DNA from: Antedon mediterranea
Lineage: Eukaryota > Echinodermata > Crinoidea > Comatulida > Antedonidae
Assembly (NCBI RefSeq): GCF_964355755.1
Contig: NC_092677.1
Coordinates: 8,315,001 to 8,379,000 of the forward strand
Direction: 5' to 3'
Length of the DNA stretch: 64,000 nucleotides
Under the pieces are notes generated by a model. The model searched no databases, was not told the DNA's origin, and saw only the letters and a list, made by a program, of their open reading frames with translations. Below are positions 13,442-28,400 of the stretch, piece by piece. The stretch's first letter is position 1. Every line of letters starts with the position of its first letter. Made by a program: the position numbers and the translations under genes.

Positions 13442-16400
13442 GTAAGATTGGATGTTTCTATTACACCTTGATTGCAATGAACTGAACTAAAAAATAGTTG
13501 AATCTGAAAACTGGCTACAATTTCCTCAGGGTTGAATTAACCAAGCCCAATGGTTGATTTTATCAACCACTGCCTTCTCAGTGCAACTTAACTGCAGTCT
13601 TTGTAAAACAGATCATGCTATTTAATGTCCAATGCGGCTGTTAAGCTTTGTACACCACGGTTGTTTGCATAATCTATGTGTAAACAATGGTCAAAAGTAC
13701 CCATGGTCCAGTGCAAACAAAGTTTCAATCATACCTTAATGCATCCTTTACAAGCAATTATTATTGGCCAATAGTCACATAAAAGCTTATAGTACAAACT
13801 TTAATTTTTCAGAAACTACACGTTAAAGAATTTTCCAATGCCTGTACATGATGTTCACAACGCACGTCAAGACATGAGCAAGTTTGAAAGCCCATTGAAC
13901 CGTATCCAACAGCTCTTGCAGCGTAATCACAGTTCTCGCAAGTATATGGAAGATCAAGCGTTCCTTTTACAGCAAGGCTTCCTGTATACAACTGCTCACC
14001 AAGTAAGAAGTCACACATTTTATGTTATTACTTTCATATTAGCATTTACATAATACAGCATAAACCCCTTTAACACACTTTCCTGTCAAACAAATGAGGC
14101 AATCTATATATTATTGCTACTAAAATTGGTCGCATAAACTGCTGAATGTTACTTGACGTCATGTTCCACGAGTTGTTACGTCACGTATCAACTATGCAAC
14201 TTCCTCTGTTACCATGCCCCAATTAAAAAAATGTTTAGTCTTGGCAGGTGACCATTGTTGGTGTTTAAGTTAATTACACGTATCCCTGGAACATAATGTA
14301 TTTCATAATTCACGGTTAGCCCAGTGAGTAAAATGTGTGGCCATTAATATCGATGCTCAGTATAGTCGAGTTTGAATCCACAAAGACCGTTCAGAGCACG
14401 GGTAACTACTTGTATATGTTTAAAGTTCATTCAATGCTTTGTGCCTTAAATGTTTTCATCTTTCTTTTCTTCTCCACATTGTGCAGTCCTTCGTGCATTC
14501 CTATTCCTCACTGGTACATTTAAGACAATTTCTCTCACAAATCATTTTTATTACGAAATAAAGAAAACATAAAGTTATAAAGAAGAAGTATTCACAAATT
14601 TAATTAAATCGTTCATAAGCCATAAGACAATGAAAAACTGTCTTATCTTTAAAACAAACTGAAGAAATTGAAAATATATACACAAAAATTGAAATACAAT
14701 TCATTTTTCCACTAACAACATTTTACCGATCTTTCGTTTTTATTACACACTACATGACTAAACAGCAATCAACTTGGAAATTGCAGCCACGAGTTGGCCA
14801 CATAGACGACTTGTAACAGCAAGTGGTAAATACTAAGCAGAAAACAAAAATAGAATATGTTCTTTCTTATGACCAAAACACTGAGCGGATGGGCCATTGA
14901 GCGAAAACACACTCAGAATAGATACATATTCTATGTGGGACACGCACTCGGTTTTCTCTTACCGTTATCGCTCCTCTGTGTAAATTGACGTTAATTACAA
15001 TGTATTCATAAAGTACATAAATGATCTATAATTTATTGGTTTAATATTGTTTCTAGATGGTTGACAAAATGGTGGTTCAGATTCAAGATAAAGCTGCTGA
15101 ACTTGACAGCCAAGTTGACTCTGATGCTGTCAATGTTATTGTGGATGAAGGTAAAGAGTACATTAAAGATGCTGACAACTCAAAACAGGTAATCCTTACA
15201 TTTTCTACTGCAGTACTGACATTTTGTTTATACATAATGCATCATAAGTTTTGATTGATGGAAGTTTATACATAGTGTGTATGATTACTCAAAAATAAAA
15301 TAAATAAATAATTGCATAAGCAGGTTAAAGAGTAAACAAATCAAGTTCAAGTTCAACGTAAACATTTATTTTTTTTCTTTCATCTTTCATAAACAATTAC
15401 AAAATTTAAATTAATAAGGTACTACCTAAACAAGGTAGGTAGTATTGAAATTGAAATATATATATATATATTAAAAAAAACATATTTACTACTTCCTAAG
15501 ATACTATAAAAGATGAAAATCTAGTGGAAACAGTAATGTGCATTTTAATCTAATTGAATGCTGATACAAGTGTCCATCTATAGCTATAGGTCCCATGATA
15601 ATAACGCTTTTTTGTATTACATATTTTGTTTCGTGTCAACATTATTATGAATTACTCTGCTTGTAGCAAAATTATGGCATCCAATTACGGTATACAGAAA
15701 ATGCAGTTATTTTTTTTTCAATATTCATTACTGAAAATGTACAATACATCACTATAAAAAATTAGTTTTATGTCATTGAAAAGTGGTCTTTTATTTTTAA
15801 ATTACAATGAGTTTTAAAATGTTATTTTTTTAATGCAGTTGCTTGCACGAATGCAAGATGTCGCTTTGTTATCAAGTTTAGAAGTTGTTGAAGAAAAGTT
15901 ACAATCAATGGCCTCTGATGTACAAGAAACAGTACAAAGTAGACTCAAGGTAGGCTAACTGATTTTTTTTTCTTATTTCTTTATTCATTTAAACACCAAT
16001 AATTTACAACCACAGAATACTTTTTAGGCCACCTGGTGATATACTGATTAATGTAAGATCAAAGGAGAATTGAAGCTTTTTGAGATGCTGGAGAAAGCTT
16101 CTAGGTATACCATGGACAACCAGAAGAACCAACCAAAGTGTTAGGCATGAAATAGGCAAAAAAGACGGTACTTACTCTCATCGGTTATCAAACAAAACTG
16201 CAATACATTCATTCATTCATCTTTTATTTTGGAAAAAAAAATTAATTCTCGATAACTCAAGAACAAAGGAAACAAAAATATATAAATATAAATATATTTA
16301 AAAAAAACCTACGCCACATAGTCAGGTGGTTACAACAATAGCTTCATCCATCTACCATGTAGATTGGATGAAGGAAGAGCAAATTCATGAATACATTTTG

Positions 16401-19400
16401 TGACAATATTGTCTGACCTCTCCAACCAGACGGGATAGGAATAGTCTTGGAGAAAATTATTATGTTTGGAAAGTTGAGTGGAGAAGAAAGAGAGGAAGAC
16501 AAAAAGTCAGATGAATAGAGAGAATATATGATACAGCAAAACTCCCAATTAGCAGTTAATACAATAAAGCACAAGATCGGCATAATATGGAGAGATTTCA
16601 TCAGAATGGTCACAAGTACTCGGATATGAGTAGAACGACGATAGAGAGAGAGCGATATACTGAGTATAATACCCCTTTCACACCAAAACTCTGCAGTGAT
16701 CTCCGGAGACAGCCTAGGAGTGATCATTCAAAACTTCGAGAAACTCTGGGGATAAGGCTGACACCCACCTTGCAAAACCAGGTTTTAACTATTTAATCAT
16801 AAATACCGCCCTCTGTTTTGTTTGTTTACATAGCGACGATTAATAAATAAATTTTCAGAAGTCTCAGAAGTCATATAATGTTTTATTTATACTATTACTA
16901 CAGTTTTATTTTACCTTTCACAGTGTTCCCAGAGTTTTACTTTTGGTGTGAAAGGGGTGTTAATTAATTAATTAATTTGAAACTATAAATGTGAAGATAT
17001 CTATAAAAATGAGAAAAAGTTGCTCCAACCAAGATTAAAACTCGGAACCTTTTGCTTGATATGCAGATGTCCTAAATTAAACAATTTATTCACTAAATCT
17101 GTAGGTTATATTAATAGTTATGGGCGGCCATTGTCTAAAAAGGTTCACATGAGTGTTTTGCTACGCTGACCTTGAAGAAACCTAATAAAATTCATAATCA
17201 GATCTAAAATAAGATTCATAATGTAAGAATACAAAAATTAAAATGCTCAATTAGTTATGCATTCGCCATTACTCCTACTGAAGGTCCTAGTCATAAAATC
17301 AGTTGTGGAACAGTTCCTCAAATGAAGAATAGAAACTTTTAGTCTGAAGTACAACCACCTCTTATTTATAATATGTACATTAAAAATAAAAGCACATGAT
17401 GCAACAAGGTTATTGATCTTTAAATTAAAAACTGAAACTATATGCTAATGATCTATTGCCTACTCTTGTTTTACAATTGTTTCGTTTAAAACTACAAAAA
17501 AAAAAGAAGAGAGACTGTATGATTGATATTTATAAGGTGGGGAAAAAAGATGCCAGTATATAAACAATTTAAATACTCATATAAATTCCACAGAATTTCA
17601 AGGAATCTCCAAAATCTAGGAAGAATATATTTTCCCATTTCTATCCTGGCATTAATAGTGGAATATCAGTTTTGTTTTCTCTCTCATATTTGAATGATAC
17701 TTATAGAATTGTTAAGTACAAATAAATACTTCCTCATCTGATGTTTTATTTCCTTATAGACTGCTAATGATACAATTGGTTTTCTTAAATTAAATACTTT
17801 TTGTTTGGTAGAATGTATATTAAAAACACTAACCATATACGGAAATTAAAATAAAATGGTAGTTTAATGTCTAGGATGAGGGTCTTTACTATTGCTACTA
17901 CTTTGCTATTGAGATTTATAGTGTAAAAGTTCGGTTGCCATACACAAAATGCCTAATAACTGCGATCAGAACATTTTGATACAAAATTATGCAGTCCTTT
18001 CATATTTTTTTTTACTGAATGATCATTTATTACATATAGACATAATAAATAACAAGTGAATAAAAATAGCAAGTTTTAACAAAGTGTATTCAGCTCTAAC
18101 ATTTGATTTAGCCTCATGTCCTCATTACTATTTAGTTTTAGAGCTCAATGAGATATGATAAATATTATGAAATTATCAGCTTACCACTCAATTAAGCTGA
18201 AGCATATCATTTCATATTTATTATCATATTTCATGCCATCTAGGTTCAGCTAATTGTGAAATGACAGGGTAATAATAATGTTTACTTTGACCTTTGGAAT
18301 GTATACATATCCCTTGTCCTGTTCACATACTTAAAGCATATGTTTGTGGAGAGGTGCTTTTAGACTGTTTTATATGTAAAATCAAAGGAAAATGTTTGTT
18401 GATCCCGTGAAAGGTGAGGAAGAGTAAAATTTGGAATAAAAGCATTATCTATGCCTGTATCTGTGTAGAAATGATAGTATTATATTAAACCATAGATTTG
18501 TAGTGTTTTAGTATGTTTTTGAACATTATAAACTAAGCCTAAGGGAGTAGAACCCGTACTTTGGAACATCTATATACAGGACACTCTTTCTACTGTATTT
18601 TATAAAATATTATTATTATTAAAATGTATTTGTTATTATGTATTTTTTTAATTGTATGTTGAGAATGATAGTTTAACACTTGATTGTTGATTAATAAAAT
18701 AAAAGTTTTACTTATTCATAGCATCAATTTTAATTTTATTAACATTTATAGGAAACTTTGAACAGTATGTTAGACTGTGCAGAAGATCAGTGCACGACAG
18801 TGATGAACAAATCAGACATTAAGAGTGAGTTGTTACAAGCTGCAGAAGATCGAGCTGTTCTACCAGATAGGTTTATGAAAGACGTTTTGGACCAAGTTAC
18901 AGCAGACATCAGCAATAAAATAAGGTGACATTTCTTTTGTGGGTCATCCCACTTTTATTTAATCATAAATTAAATATACATATATAATACATTCAGCAGG
19001 TAGAAGTAAATAAAAAAAGGAATTTTTTCAGATCATCCCGATATACATACATAGAACTGGATAAAAATAAAAGATGAACCAATGGCGACTAGTTTGTCAT
19101 CATCTTAATGATGATTGGTGGTTGTCTTGGAGCTCACTTTTAAATCTAGCCAATGGTTTTGAGGTTTAATTGCTGTTGGACAAAAACCAATACAAAGACT
19201 TTGTGTATGAAACAGATTGAGAGAAGGACATCAATTAAATTGTTCAGTCTTTGGTAGTGAACCTAAATTTTGAAAAAAAATAAGATTTAGAGAATATTTA
19301 CTAGAAATATAGATGATCTTGGGATTCACAAATATGATATTGTTCATGTACCAGTGACTTGTGGAATAAAATGTGATATTCTATGAAGTCTCTATTTGTG

Positions 19401-22400
19401 CAGTATCTCACAAAAAATGTATTACCATACAAATTAAAATGGGTTTTTTTTTTGTTCTTTACAGTGAGGTCCATTTAGCAATGGCTTCCCAAATTTCAGA
19501 CACTGTTGTTGGGGATATTTTGGCAAATTTGGAGGATTGTTACAAGAAATTAGTAAGTATTTCTTTTATAGACTCAACAATACAAGTTACTCTTTATGGA
19601 TGTTAAAATTATTCTAATGCATTAGTTACTATATTAACTACCTTTTTTACTGCAATAATGTACATTGTTAGTTTTCTTCAATGTCAGACCTCCCAAATCT
19701 CCCGATAACGATGGCAGCTGTCTCCTGATATCTTGAATCATCTCTCGCTCTCCTGCTAAAATGCAATTTCTCAACAAATCTCCTCATATGTTACATTTAT
19801 AATTTCTCCAGATAATTAGAGAATAGAAAAAAACCAAAATACACTTATCGGCCCGTAGAATGTTTACAATCCATTATGCATATTTATGCCAATATTTTTA
19901 GGTTTATCATAGTGCCCTCTATTGTTTGATGTAGTATTATAGGGCCCTCTATTGTTTCATAAAACCTCCCGATATTTTATTTTTCCAAGTTGGGAGGTCT
20001 GCAATATACTAGTTTATTGAGAGCGTATGATACTCAACATAAAAGTTGACATAATTGTATAGGTTAAAGATTAAACACAATGTAGTTACTGCAGTACAAT
20101 AATTTAAACCTTTAAGCCAATGTGAATATTAATTATTAACACTACTTCCCTATTCAAGTTCTGTGTAATTATAATTTTTATAGAAAGTTATCTGTTATTG
20201 TCTGTGCTTACAATTACATTTTTAATTTAGGTTGTTGAAAGTGTCACTTATAATTATATATATATATAAGAGTTCTTAGTTTCTGTTATGTAATTTCTGT
20301 TTTATTAATAGTATATATCCAATAACATTACCATAGATGTAGTACTTACAGTACAATATTATAAACTAAAATAGTTAAAACAATTACAATGAAAACATAG
20401 TGTTTACAGTATATAATTTGATTATCGATCCACCAAGATACAATGCCACTTTAAATGATGTATTGTCCCCCTGAAAAAATATTTTTTTTAATTTTTGTTG
20501 TTGAATATGCCATTTCAATGGCACATAATAATTATCCACTTTGACTAAAAATTGGATCGAAAAAAAATGTATTTACCTAAAAAAACTGTAATTTAAAGCA
20601 AAAAAATGGTCAAATTGGCTGCCAACCAATGTGTTTTGATTGAATTTAACCATTTATTTTTGTCATTTTATAAGTGAAAACATATTTTTTTTCGTTTTTT
20701 TTTCTACGCAAGTGATTAACTTTATTAAAACTACAAAATGACATATTCAAAGTCTGATTTAATTAATCTTCATTTTTCATGTTTTTGGGGGGCAATACAT
20801 CTTTAATTATTAGAAGGACAAATCTTAAAATAAAGGTGGTATAAATATTTATAAAATTATAAACTTCCCACAATAATTTTGAATAAGGAACTTCTATTAA
20901 AGCTCTGGAAAATGGATTGAAAATAATATAGTGTACTGTTATGCACTGTTTAAATATAGCAGCAGGATTTGATTAGTAATGAAGCTTTGTACTACCAAAT
21001 GAATGAATATATATATATATATATATAAATCAATGATGTTGCGTAGCACTGTGTAAATTATATATAAATCATACTGTAAATTATAGAAACAGTGCTCATA
21101 TTCGGAACATGATCTCATAATCGCGTCGAGCATAGCTCATTGGCGAAAGTTCCGTATTTTTTAGTTGTATGAAAAAATGTCTCTGGCGGGATTCGAACCT
21201 GCAACCTCTCGCTTACAGGGCGAGTATCATACCACTAGACCACAGAGACATGTATGGTATCACAGATTTCACCCACCAGATACATTCTCTCATACAACAA
21301 ACGCCCTCACAATCAGTGGAGGCTTAACAAGTCAGAATAAATTCCAACTTTAATTCGCAACGGTTTTTAAAATAATATTGTGTATATGTAAATCAATGAT
21401 GTTGCGTAGCACTGTGTAAATTATATATAAATCATATAAAAAACCGTTGCGAATTAAAGTTGGAATTTATTCTGACTTGTTAAGCCTCCACTGATTGTGA
21501 GGGCGTTTGCTGTATGAGAGAATGTATCTGGTGGGTGAAAATCTGTGATAATATTTTTTCATACAACTAAAAAATACGGAACTTTCGCCAATGAGCTATG
21601 CTCGATGCGATTATGAGATCATGTTCCGAATACGGAACTTTCGCCAATGAGCTATGCTCGACTCGATTATGAGATCATGTATGTATGATTTATATATATA
21701 TATAAGTGCGTGCAATTGCCGCAACAAACCCAAATGCCCCCTAAATGGTTCATGCCTCGCATCTGAAATTGTCTACTCCGCCGACGTCATGACCAATAAC
21801 GAAACTAAGACATATATTGGTATGACGGGTGGGCAGTTTAAAACTAGGTTTAGCAATCACAAGAAATCTTTCAAAAAAGAAACGTACAGTAAAGAATCCG
21901 AGCTCTCAAAGTACGTATGGTCTTTGAAAAGTAATGACGTAATGTTTACAATTAAATGGAAAGTAATTAAATATTCCTCCACTAAGAGCGCCGCTTATGG
22001 GCGTTGTAGTCTTTGTTTAGATGAAAAGCTATGTATTCTAAATGCAAACAAAACAAATCTATTAAACAAAAGGTCTGAACTGATTTTAAAATGTCGTCAT
22101 AACAAGAAAATTTACATACCACCTGACTAAAGCCTTATAACACCTCGAGATACGGTATTGTTCAGTTCTGAAGATCGTTTAACGTGAAACACCGTGTAAT
22201 AGACGCCCGTGTTCTATCTAATTCATAAATATATATTCGCTCTTGATTTCAATTGAGCACTTTTGCTGCCTCAACGCATCTATAAATATATATATAAATC
22301 CAAAGGCAAATTACTGAAAAAAATGACAATGCTGTGGGTATCAGTGGCTGGATCTCAATGGAGATACAAAAATAAAAAGCGAAAAGCTAAATCAAAACGA

Positions 22401-25400
22401 TAAAGTAAACAGCCAGAAAAGTTAGCAGAGCTTTCGGGCAACACTAGCCCTTCATCAGTGCAAGTGAAGGAATTTAGATAACGTCAGAGTATAAAGCTGG
22501 CAAGTGCTGCCTGGGTATATATACTGTATACTGTATACTGTACTACCAACTTTTTATTAGGATAGTACTCTATTGTTGTAATTCATTATTTTTGTTTCTT
22601 TTCAAGACAAAATGCACAAAAATGTCAACCTATTTAAATTGTGCTTATTAAATGTATTACATTAAACATTTATAGACACTAATATACTAATTATTAAGAA
22701 TTATATTCTTCTTGTACATGCCAATGTTTTTTTTCTTAAACTTTGACCTGAGAGAGTTGAATGAATACATAAATAGAGGTACAGCGTGGCTATACACGAA
22801 AATAATGGCAGAAAAAACATCTGGTATAAAAGTAAATACTGTCACATTAAAAAACGGTGTGGAATTTTTTTCTTTCCTGCAAGTGTAATCATACAATGAT
22901 TGTTCTGTGTACTTTGATACAAAATGATTAGTTTCAGTTTTTGTTTACAATATGTATAAGGAAGTAAATGAGATAATTAATGCTGTACATTCATTACCTT
23001 CAGTCCCACATTATTTTGACATTGGATATACTATGATCAACATATACTGTATATTCTAACAATTTGTTTACCAAAATGAAGAGAATTCGACGAGTAGCCG
23101 GTACCAACATGAGGACATTATTTTCCAGAACGAGGCGTGTTCTTGGACATATTTCAGGCTTAGCACTTCCGTGGAACGAAGTATGGAGTGTTATTTATCG
23201 GATGATCATTAGGATCTTTAGGCTTGCCACCGGAACACAGGTGGACTTTTTTTTTCTCTCAAATATTTGAGATTGTGAACTTAGATCCCTATTTAATTGT
23301 TTCTTTTTCATTATTTGATTCATTTTGTTTCTTCCTTATAATATTACAAATGCTTATAATTGTACTTAAGTTAAAATCTAGTTAGTCTAGATGACGTCCT
23401 GTATACAGTAGAACCCATATTAGGAAAGACCTTAACAACCTCTTAATAGTGGTGGCCCCCGAATAGTAATTAACTGTATGTTAAAACATTCTTTTGCCAC
23501 ACATTCATTTCATGGTGTATCTTCTTGATAACCCCTGAATATAGGTGTCCCAAAGGAGGCATTTTATTGTATACTGTAGTATGAACACCAGTTATAATGC
23601 TGTAAGATATTCTACTCTCAACAGCAAGAAATTTGATTAATCTATAAATGACTAGACTACAGAAATGCACACGACTGTTTTCTATTATATATAGGAAATC
23701 GTGGCTGTTTTTTAATCTGGAATGTTGTGTTCATGATCTAAATGAGGAAGTATAGTACAAAAACCATTGTTCTATTCTTTTCTGCTTGTGTTTAATATTC
23801 TAAATTATTGAAGTATGTTCTGTTTCTGGATAGCCCCTGTTTTTGCTTTTTAAGTTTCCACCCCTTTTAATAATATTTCATTTCATAAAAATGTTACCAA
23901 AATATATTTTCACTAATAACTATAAGGCCACTCTGTCAAAAATTGCTTGTATCCTTAAGCTTGTCTACACTATCAAACTATTTAAAAAAAAGTGTGGTAA
24001 GGTAAAGATACTTTACTCTCATTACCTCATCCTTCAGATAGGATACAAAGCAAAGAAGAATAGACAATTTTTGTATCCAGGATTATCTCCAAGTTTGCAG
24101 ACCTAATTTGAACTGCTGTCGTTTCCACTTCAACTCAGGATGAATTTTAATAGATGAATTATCATATTAAAATTAATTTTCCTTTTTGTTTAGTCCGACC
24201 AGGTAGAGAAGGTACCCACCCTCAGAAAATCTCCAGTGTCACGTAATTCAACAGCTTCTGGTGGAAAGTTCATGGAAGATGATAATTATGATGTTACAAA
24301 AACTGATGAACAACCACCAGTGAAGACGACACAGGCTCCAGTTAAGGTAAGCAATTTTTTAATGAATTCTATTTCCTACAATTTGTGACCATTTGTAAAA
24401 AGCATATATATTACTTTAAAAACATTAAACCAGGTCATTCCTTGTCTGAAATGTATGTTTTATGGTAAATTATGATTAAAAGAGAGAAACAATGCACTAC
24501 CTAAATAGCTTGCGGTGAATTTCCTTTCGTAGACGGTCTTCAGGCCTAGCCTAGCTAGGCTTAGTTTTGTAGTCCTAGCTGGTAAACATCGGTAACATAC
24601 ATAGTGCATCATATGCTAGCTATATGCCTAGCCTGACGTTGTATAGTTGCTGCAATAATTGTCTTTCTGTTTTTGCCAGAATTTGTTGATACACAATTTG
24701 ATTTGGTCTCACGACAAGTGGCAGAAATTACATGAATACCTTGTTTCTACTATTATTTTTTAAGTTAATAATATATCTGTTAAGTTAAATTATAACTGCA
24801 TTCGTCAAGTTAATCCTTTTTGTTCACGTTCATATTGTTTTTTACCTGTTTCTTACCTTACATGTTTCTTACCTTACCTTACTTAAATATATTGCCTGGA
24901 CCCCATATTTTAAAGCTTAGCTTCCAGTGGGGTATCCCTTTTCTCATTTATTATCTATTATTTTAGAAAATGTTATCTGTACTTTTTGTTTTTATTTGAG
25001 AAATAAATTTATTATTTATATTGATAGATATTGATTTTGAATTACAGAAGAAAAACGAAAATATCAATCTTTACGCAATGCATGTTGAGATTTACAGTGG
25101 GACACTTAAATTATTAGAAAGGACTTATTTTTCATCTTAATAGGGCCATGAATTTATTTTTTAAATGTAGTTGTGACCTTAAATTAGATCTAAAAAAATG
25201 TAGGGAATGAGACTTTAACATGAAAATTAGTATATGGACATTTCAGTAGGTAATTTTTTTCATGTGTCATTAAGTAATCACAATTTAAAAATTTTTCTAC
25301 ATTACATTTAGTAAAAAGAAATTTTATTAAAAGTAATACAATTAAAAAAAAAATCCATAATTAAAAATAAGTTTTTTTCCATCAAATTGATTGTTGGAAA

Positions 25401-28400
25401 ACAGTAGGAAACCATTGTATGTAAATTTCTGTGTTTTGAAATTGTTTTTAAATGCTGGCTTCAAAATTAAACCAACTATGTTAATTAAAATAATATTATG
25501 ACCCAGATTACGAAATAGGCAGTTCATATGAATTTGCTAAATCCTAGAAAAGGATCAGTGATTCTGACGTAAATGCTAAACTCCATTTGTACACAAGTTA
25601 GTGTCAAGGTGAAAATGTAATCAAAGATATCCAGTGTTTTGTTGATTGTCAACAATAGGATGACAAAGGTACATTGTGAGAGATTTGTTTGTACCAAATG
25701 AAAACAAAGATCCTGCCTATATAGAGTGCGCATGATTTTTATTCATATGATCATGATTACAACGTAATATTAACTAGGTTAAAATGGTAGTAAGAGATTT
25801 GCTGTACCCCATGTGTCCCTCTGTGGCATTTTGTGTACCAAGTGAAAATAGAGATCCTGGCGATTATGTGGAGTGCACATGATTGTCATTCATATCACGA
25901 TTACAAAGTATAACAAATATAACTACGTTAAAATTCTAGTAGAAGATTTGCTGTAAATCATTTATTTCCAAATGTCTAATGGCTGAATGTTTAAGGACAT
26001 ATAACCCCATGTTTTGGAATCGCAATGCAAAAGATAGGATATTAGGTTAGGTTCAACACTTAATTTTACAATTATTAGACCCTTACCGCACCCTTTCACT
26101 CCCCTCCCCCTTATTTAAAAATTCACCATCCACCATTGGTTAAATCTACATAGCGCTGGTATTCCGATCTCAATGCCAGAAAGAGTGAGAGAAACTGTAC
26201 TGATACCTACAGTACTATACTACTAACAAATACTGATGCGATGTCCTGCAAATTATTTTATAATGTATTTCCTATATTGAATAAGTAATTATTATAATAT
26301 TTTAACTTTTATATTTTGCATATATATTTTAAATTTACATTTTTCCAAAAAAAGAAATGAATCAAGTACATAATTTTATTGTTGTAAAATCCATCTGTAA
26401 ATGTGATCAGTGTCTTGAGACAGACAATACGTCAACTTTCGATTCTACCATGATGTCTCGATTTACACACGTCATTTGTCATGCATTCTAAACGTTATTT
26501 TGTATCCGTAACGTCAGTCAACAATTGCATTCTTGTTTCTAAAAGGAGATGATGTATTTTTTAGACTGCAATAAGGAAACAATTGACTGCTAATATTAGA
26601 AGCTCAAAAAATGAAAATTGAAAATGAAACTGAAGTACCCATTTAATATAAGAACTGAACGTTTTAAAAATAGGCCTGAAATTGATAGAGTTATACTGTA
26701 TATTATTGACAGGACTTTAATTGTACAAACTGAATAAATTACTTACTTACAAGAAATAAAACAAACTTGTTTTTGTTACATTTTTTAGCCAGATGTCATT
26801 AACCACAATAGCATACCTGAGCAGCATTAGCAACCAAATTAAGTGGTTTAGTTATGTTGTGATTTTCACTTAATCTCTGGGATAAGAATGATAAGATCAT
26901 GTCTAAAAATAGATTTATTGTTTTAATTAGTTTATATTATATTTCATATTATATTTGTTATCATTTACCTTTAAGGATTATTTGACTGCAGTTACTGCAG
27001 TAATGCATGGTCTTGGCTTTGGTTTCAATGTACTAATCTGGACCAAGTACGACTACCACAAAATGTTAATGGTCGTATTCAGTATAACGACATTAAAAGA
27101 ATCAACATTGCATAATTATGATCATTATTCTAGTATTTTCTACGTCCCATAAGCCAAAAGCCCTGCATTGAAAAGTCATGTATTTTGCCTTCTATTTTCT
27201 GTGTACATAAACCTTTGGGGCACCCATATTAAGAAGACTTTCCCTATGAAATGTACAGAAATATATATATTTTAAACACTAAAGCCAACTGATATTCACT
27301 GTGTTGTATAATTGATATGGAGAATAACATTTATATTTATATATTGAAATTTATGTATTGCTTCATAAGGTAATGATACAGTACATTTAATTGAATATTT
27401 TCCCCTCCTTATTACAAAAAAACATCATTTGATTTTAATATTTGAATATACTGTAATATTATTTTAAAAATCCTTATTTCATTTTCCTTGTTTAAGATCC
27501 CACCACATTACTTGGTGTAATGTTCTATTTTAAGGCTATTGTTTTGCATCCTAATACTTGACATTGTGCTTTTTATTCAGTATTAGTTTAAAGTATTACA
27601 GCGGCCTGACCCAGATATTGACATCCTTAACCTTCATCCACCAATCAGATTGCATAGAAGGTTGATGTTCTGATTGGCTGGCAGAAAGCATATAAGGACA
27701 GAAATTTTAATACAAAATCATTACAGTAAACTTTAATAAAACACACAAGATAAAAGAGATATCTTTACTATCATATTTTCTTTTAGTAAAGTAGAGAAAT
27801 AATTTTTTCTTTTAGGAAGACAAGCCTCGCAGGACAAAAAGGAGTATTCGACCAAAGTCGCAGTTCATTCCACACGATAAACCAGGTAGTTGTTTTATCT
27901 GTTTAGCATTTTATTGTTTGTTTAAACATTTTTTTAAAATATAAAATGTGTTAATTTGCTTTATATCTTGTCTCAAAGCGCAGAAAATATTTTCCTTATA
28001 TTTCCAAAAACAAAGGATTTAATTTTAGGACTTTGTATAAGTTGTAGGTAAAATCTCTATATAAGAAAATTATAACATTAATTTGATATATTTCAGATAT
28101 GGGTGGTGTTGAACCAATTACAGAAGCAGAAATTGATATTCCACCATTGGTGCAATCGGTTATACCACCAAAACCAGCTACACAGATAAAAACTATAAAT
28201 GACATCGGAACTGGTGGAGAGATAACTCCGCTAGCATCAATAACAAAGGATAGACCAAGGAGGCCTAAGCGCACCAGACCAACTCGTCCCACGGTCCAAC
28301 CACCATCTGAACCCATCCAGGAAGACTCGCAAGCTTTTAAAATCCAAACTGTTGATGCGTTTTATACTCCAACCGTCGTACCGGAGGAACACCGCAATGA

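Larger units (their letters stand above)
15950..18751 (+). other. 2.8-kb CARMIL intron
   Basis: It holds a LINE relic (16065-16640) and a TIR element (16671-16959). The remaining sequence, 16960-18751, is AT-rich and shows nothing I can name. Confidence 0.6.
19553..24193 (+). other. 4.6-kb CARMIL intron rich in mobile DNA
   Basis: In order it holds TIR elements (19685-20001; 20451-20806), an inverted duplication with a tRNA-like sequence (21027-21690), a Penelope-like fragment (about 21700-22290), a second element end with hammerhead-like core (22432-22458), the candidate alternative exon (23076-23240) and a partial gtctacactatcaaact repeat (about 23956-24000). Confidence 0.7.

Noticed and set aside
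21165-21353. Small frame containing GFEPATSRLQ
   Set aside because: A well-known artefact of translating the antisense of a tRNA T arm and anticodon arm; the tRNA-like cloverleaf explains it.
26955-27152. Possible exon in the 24347-27815 intron
   Set aside because: No acceptor/donor pair keeps the CARMIL frame and the peptide shows no CARMIL similarity.
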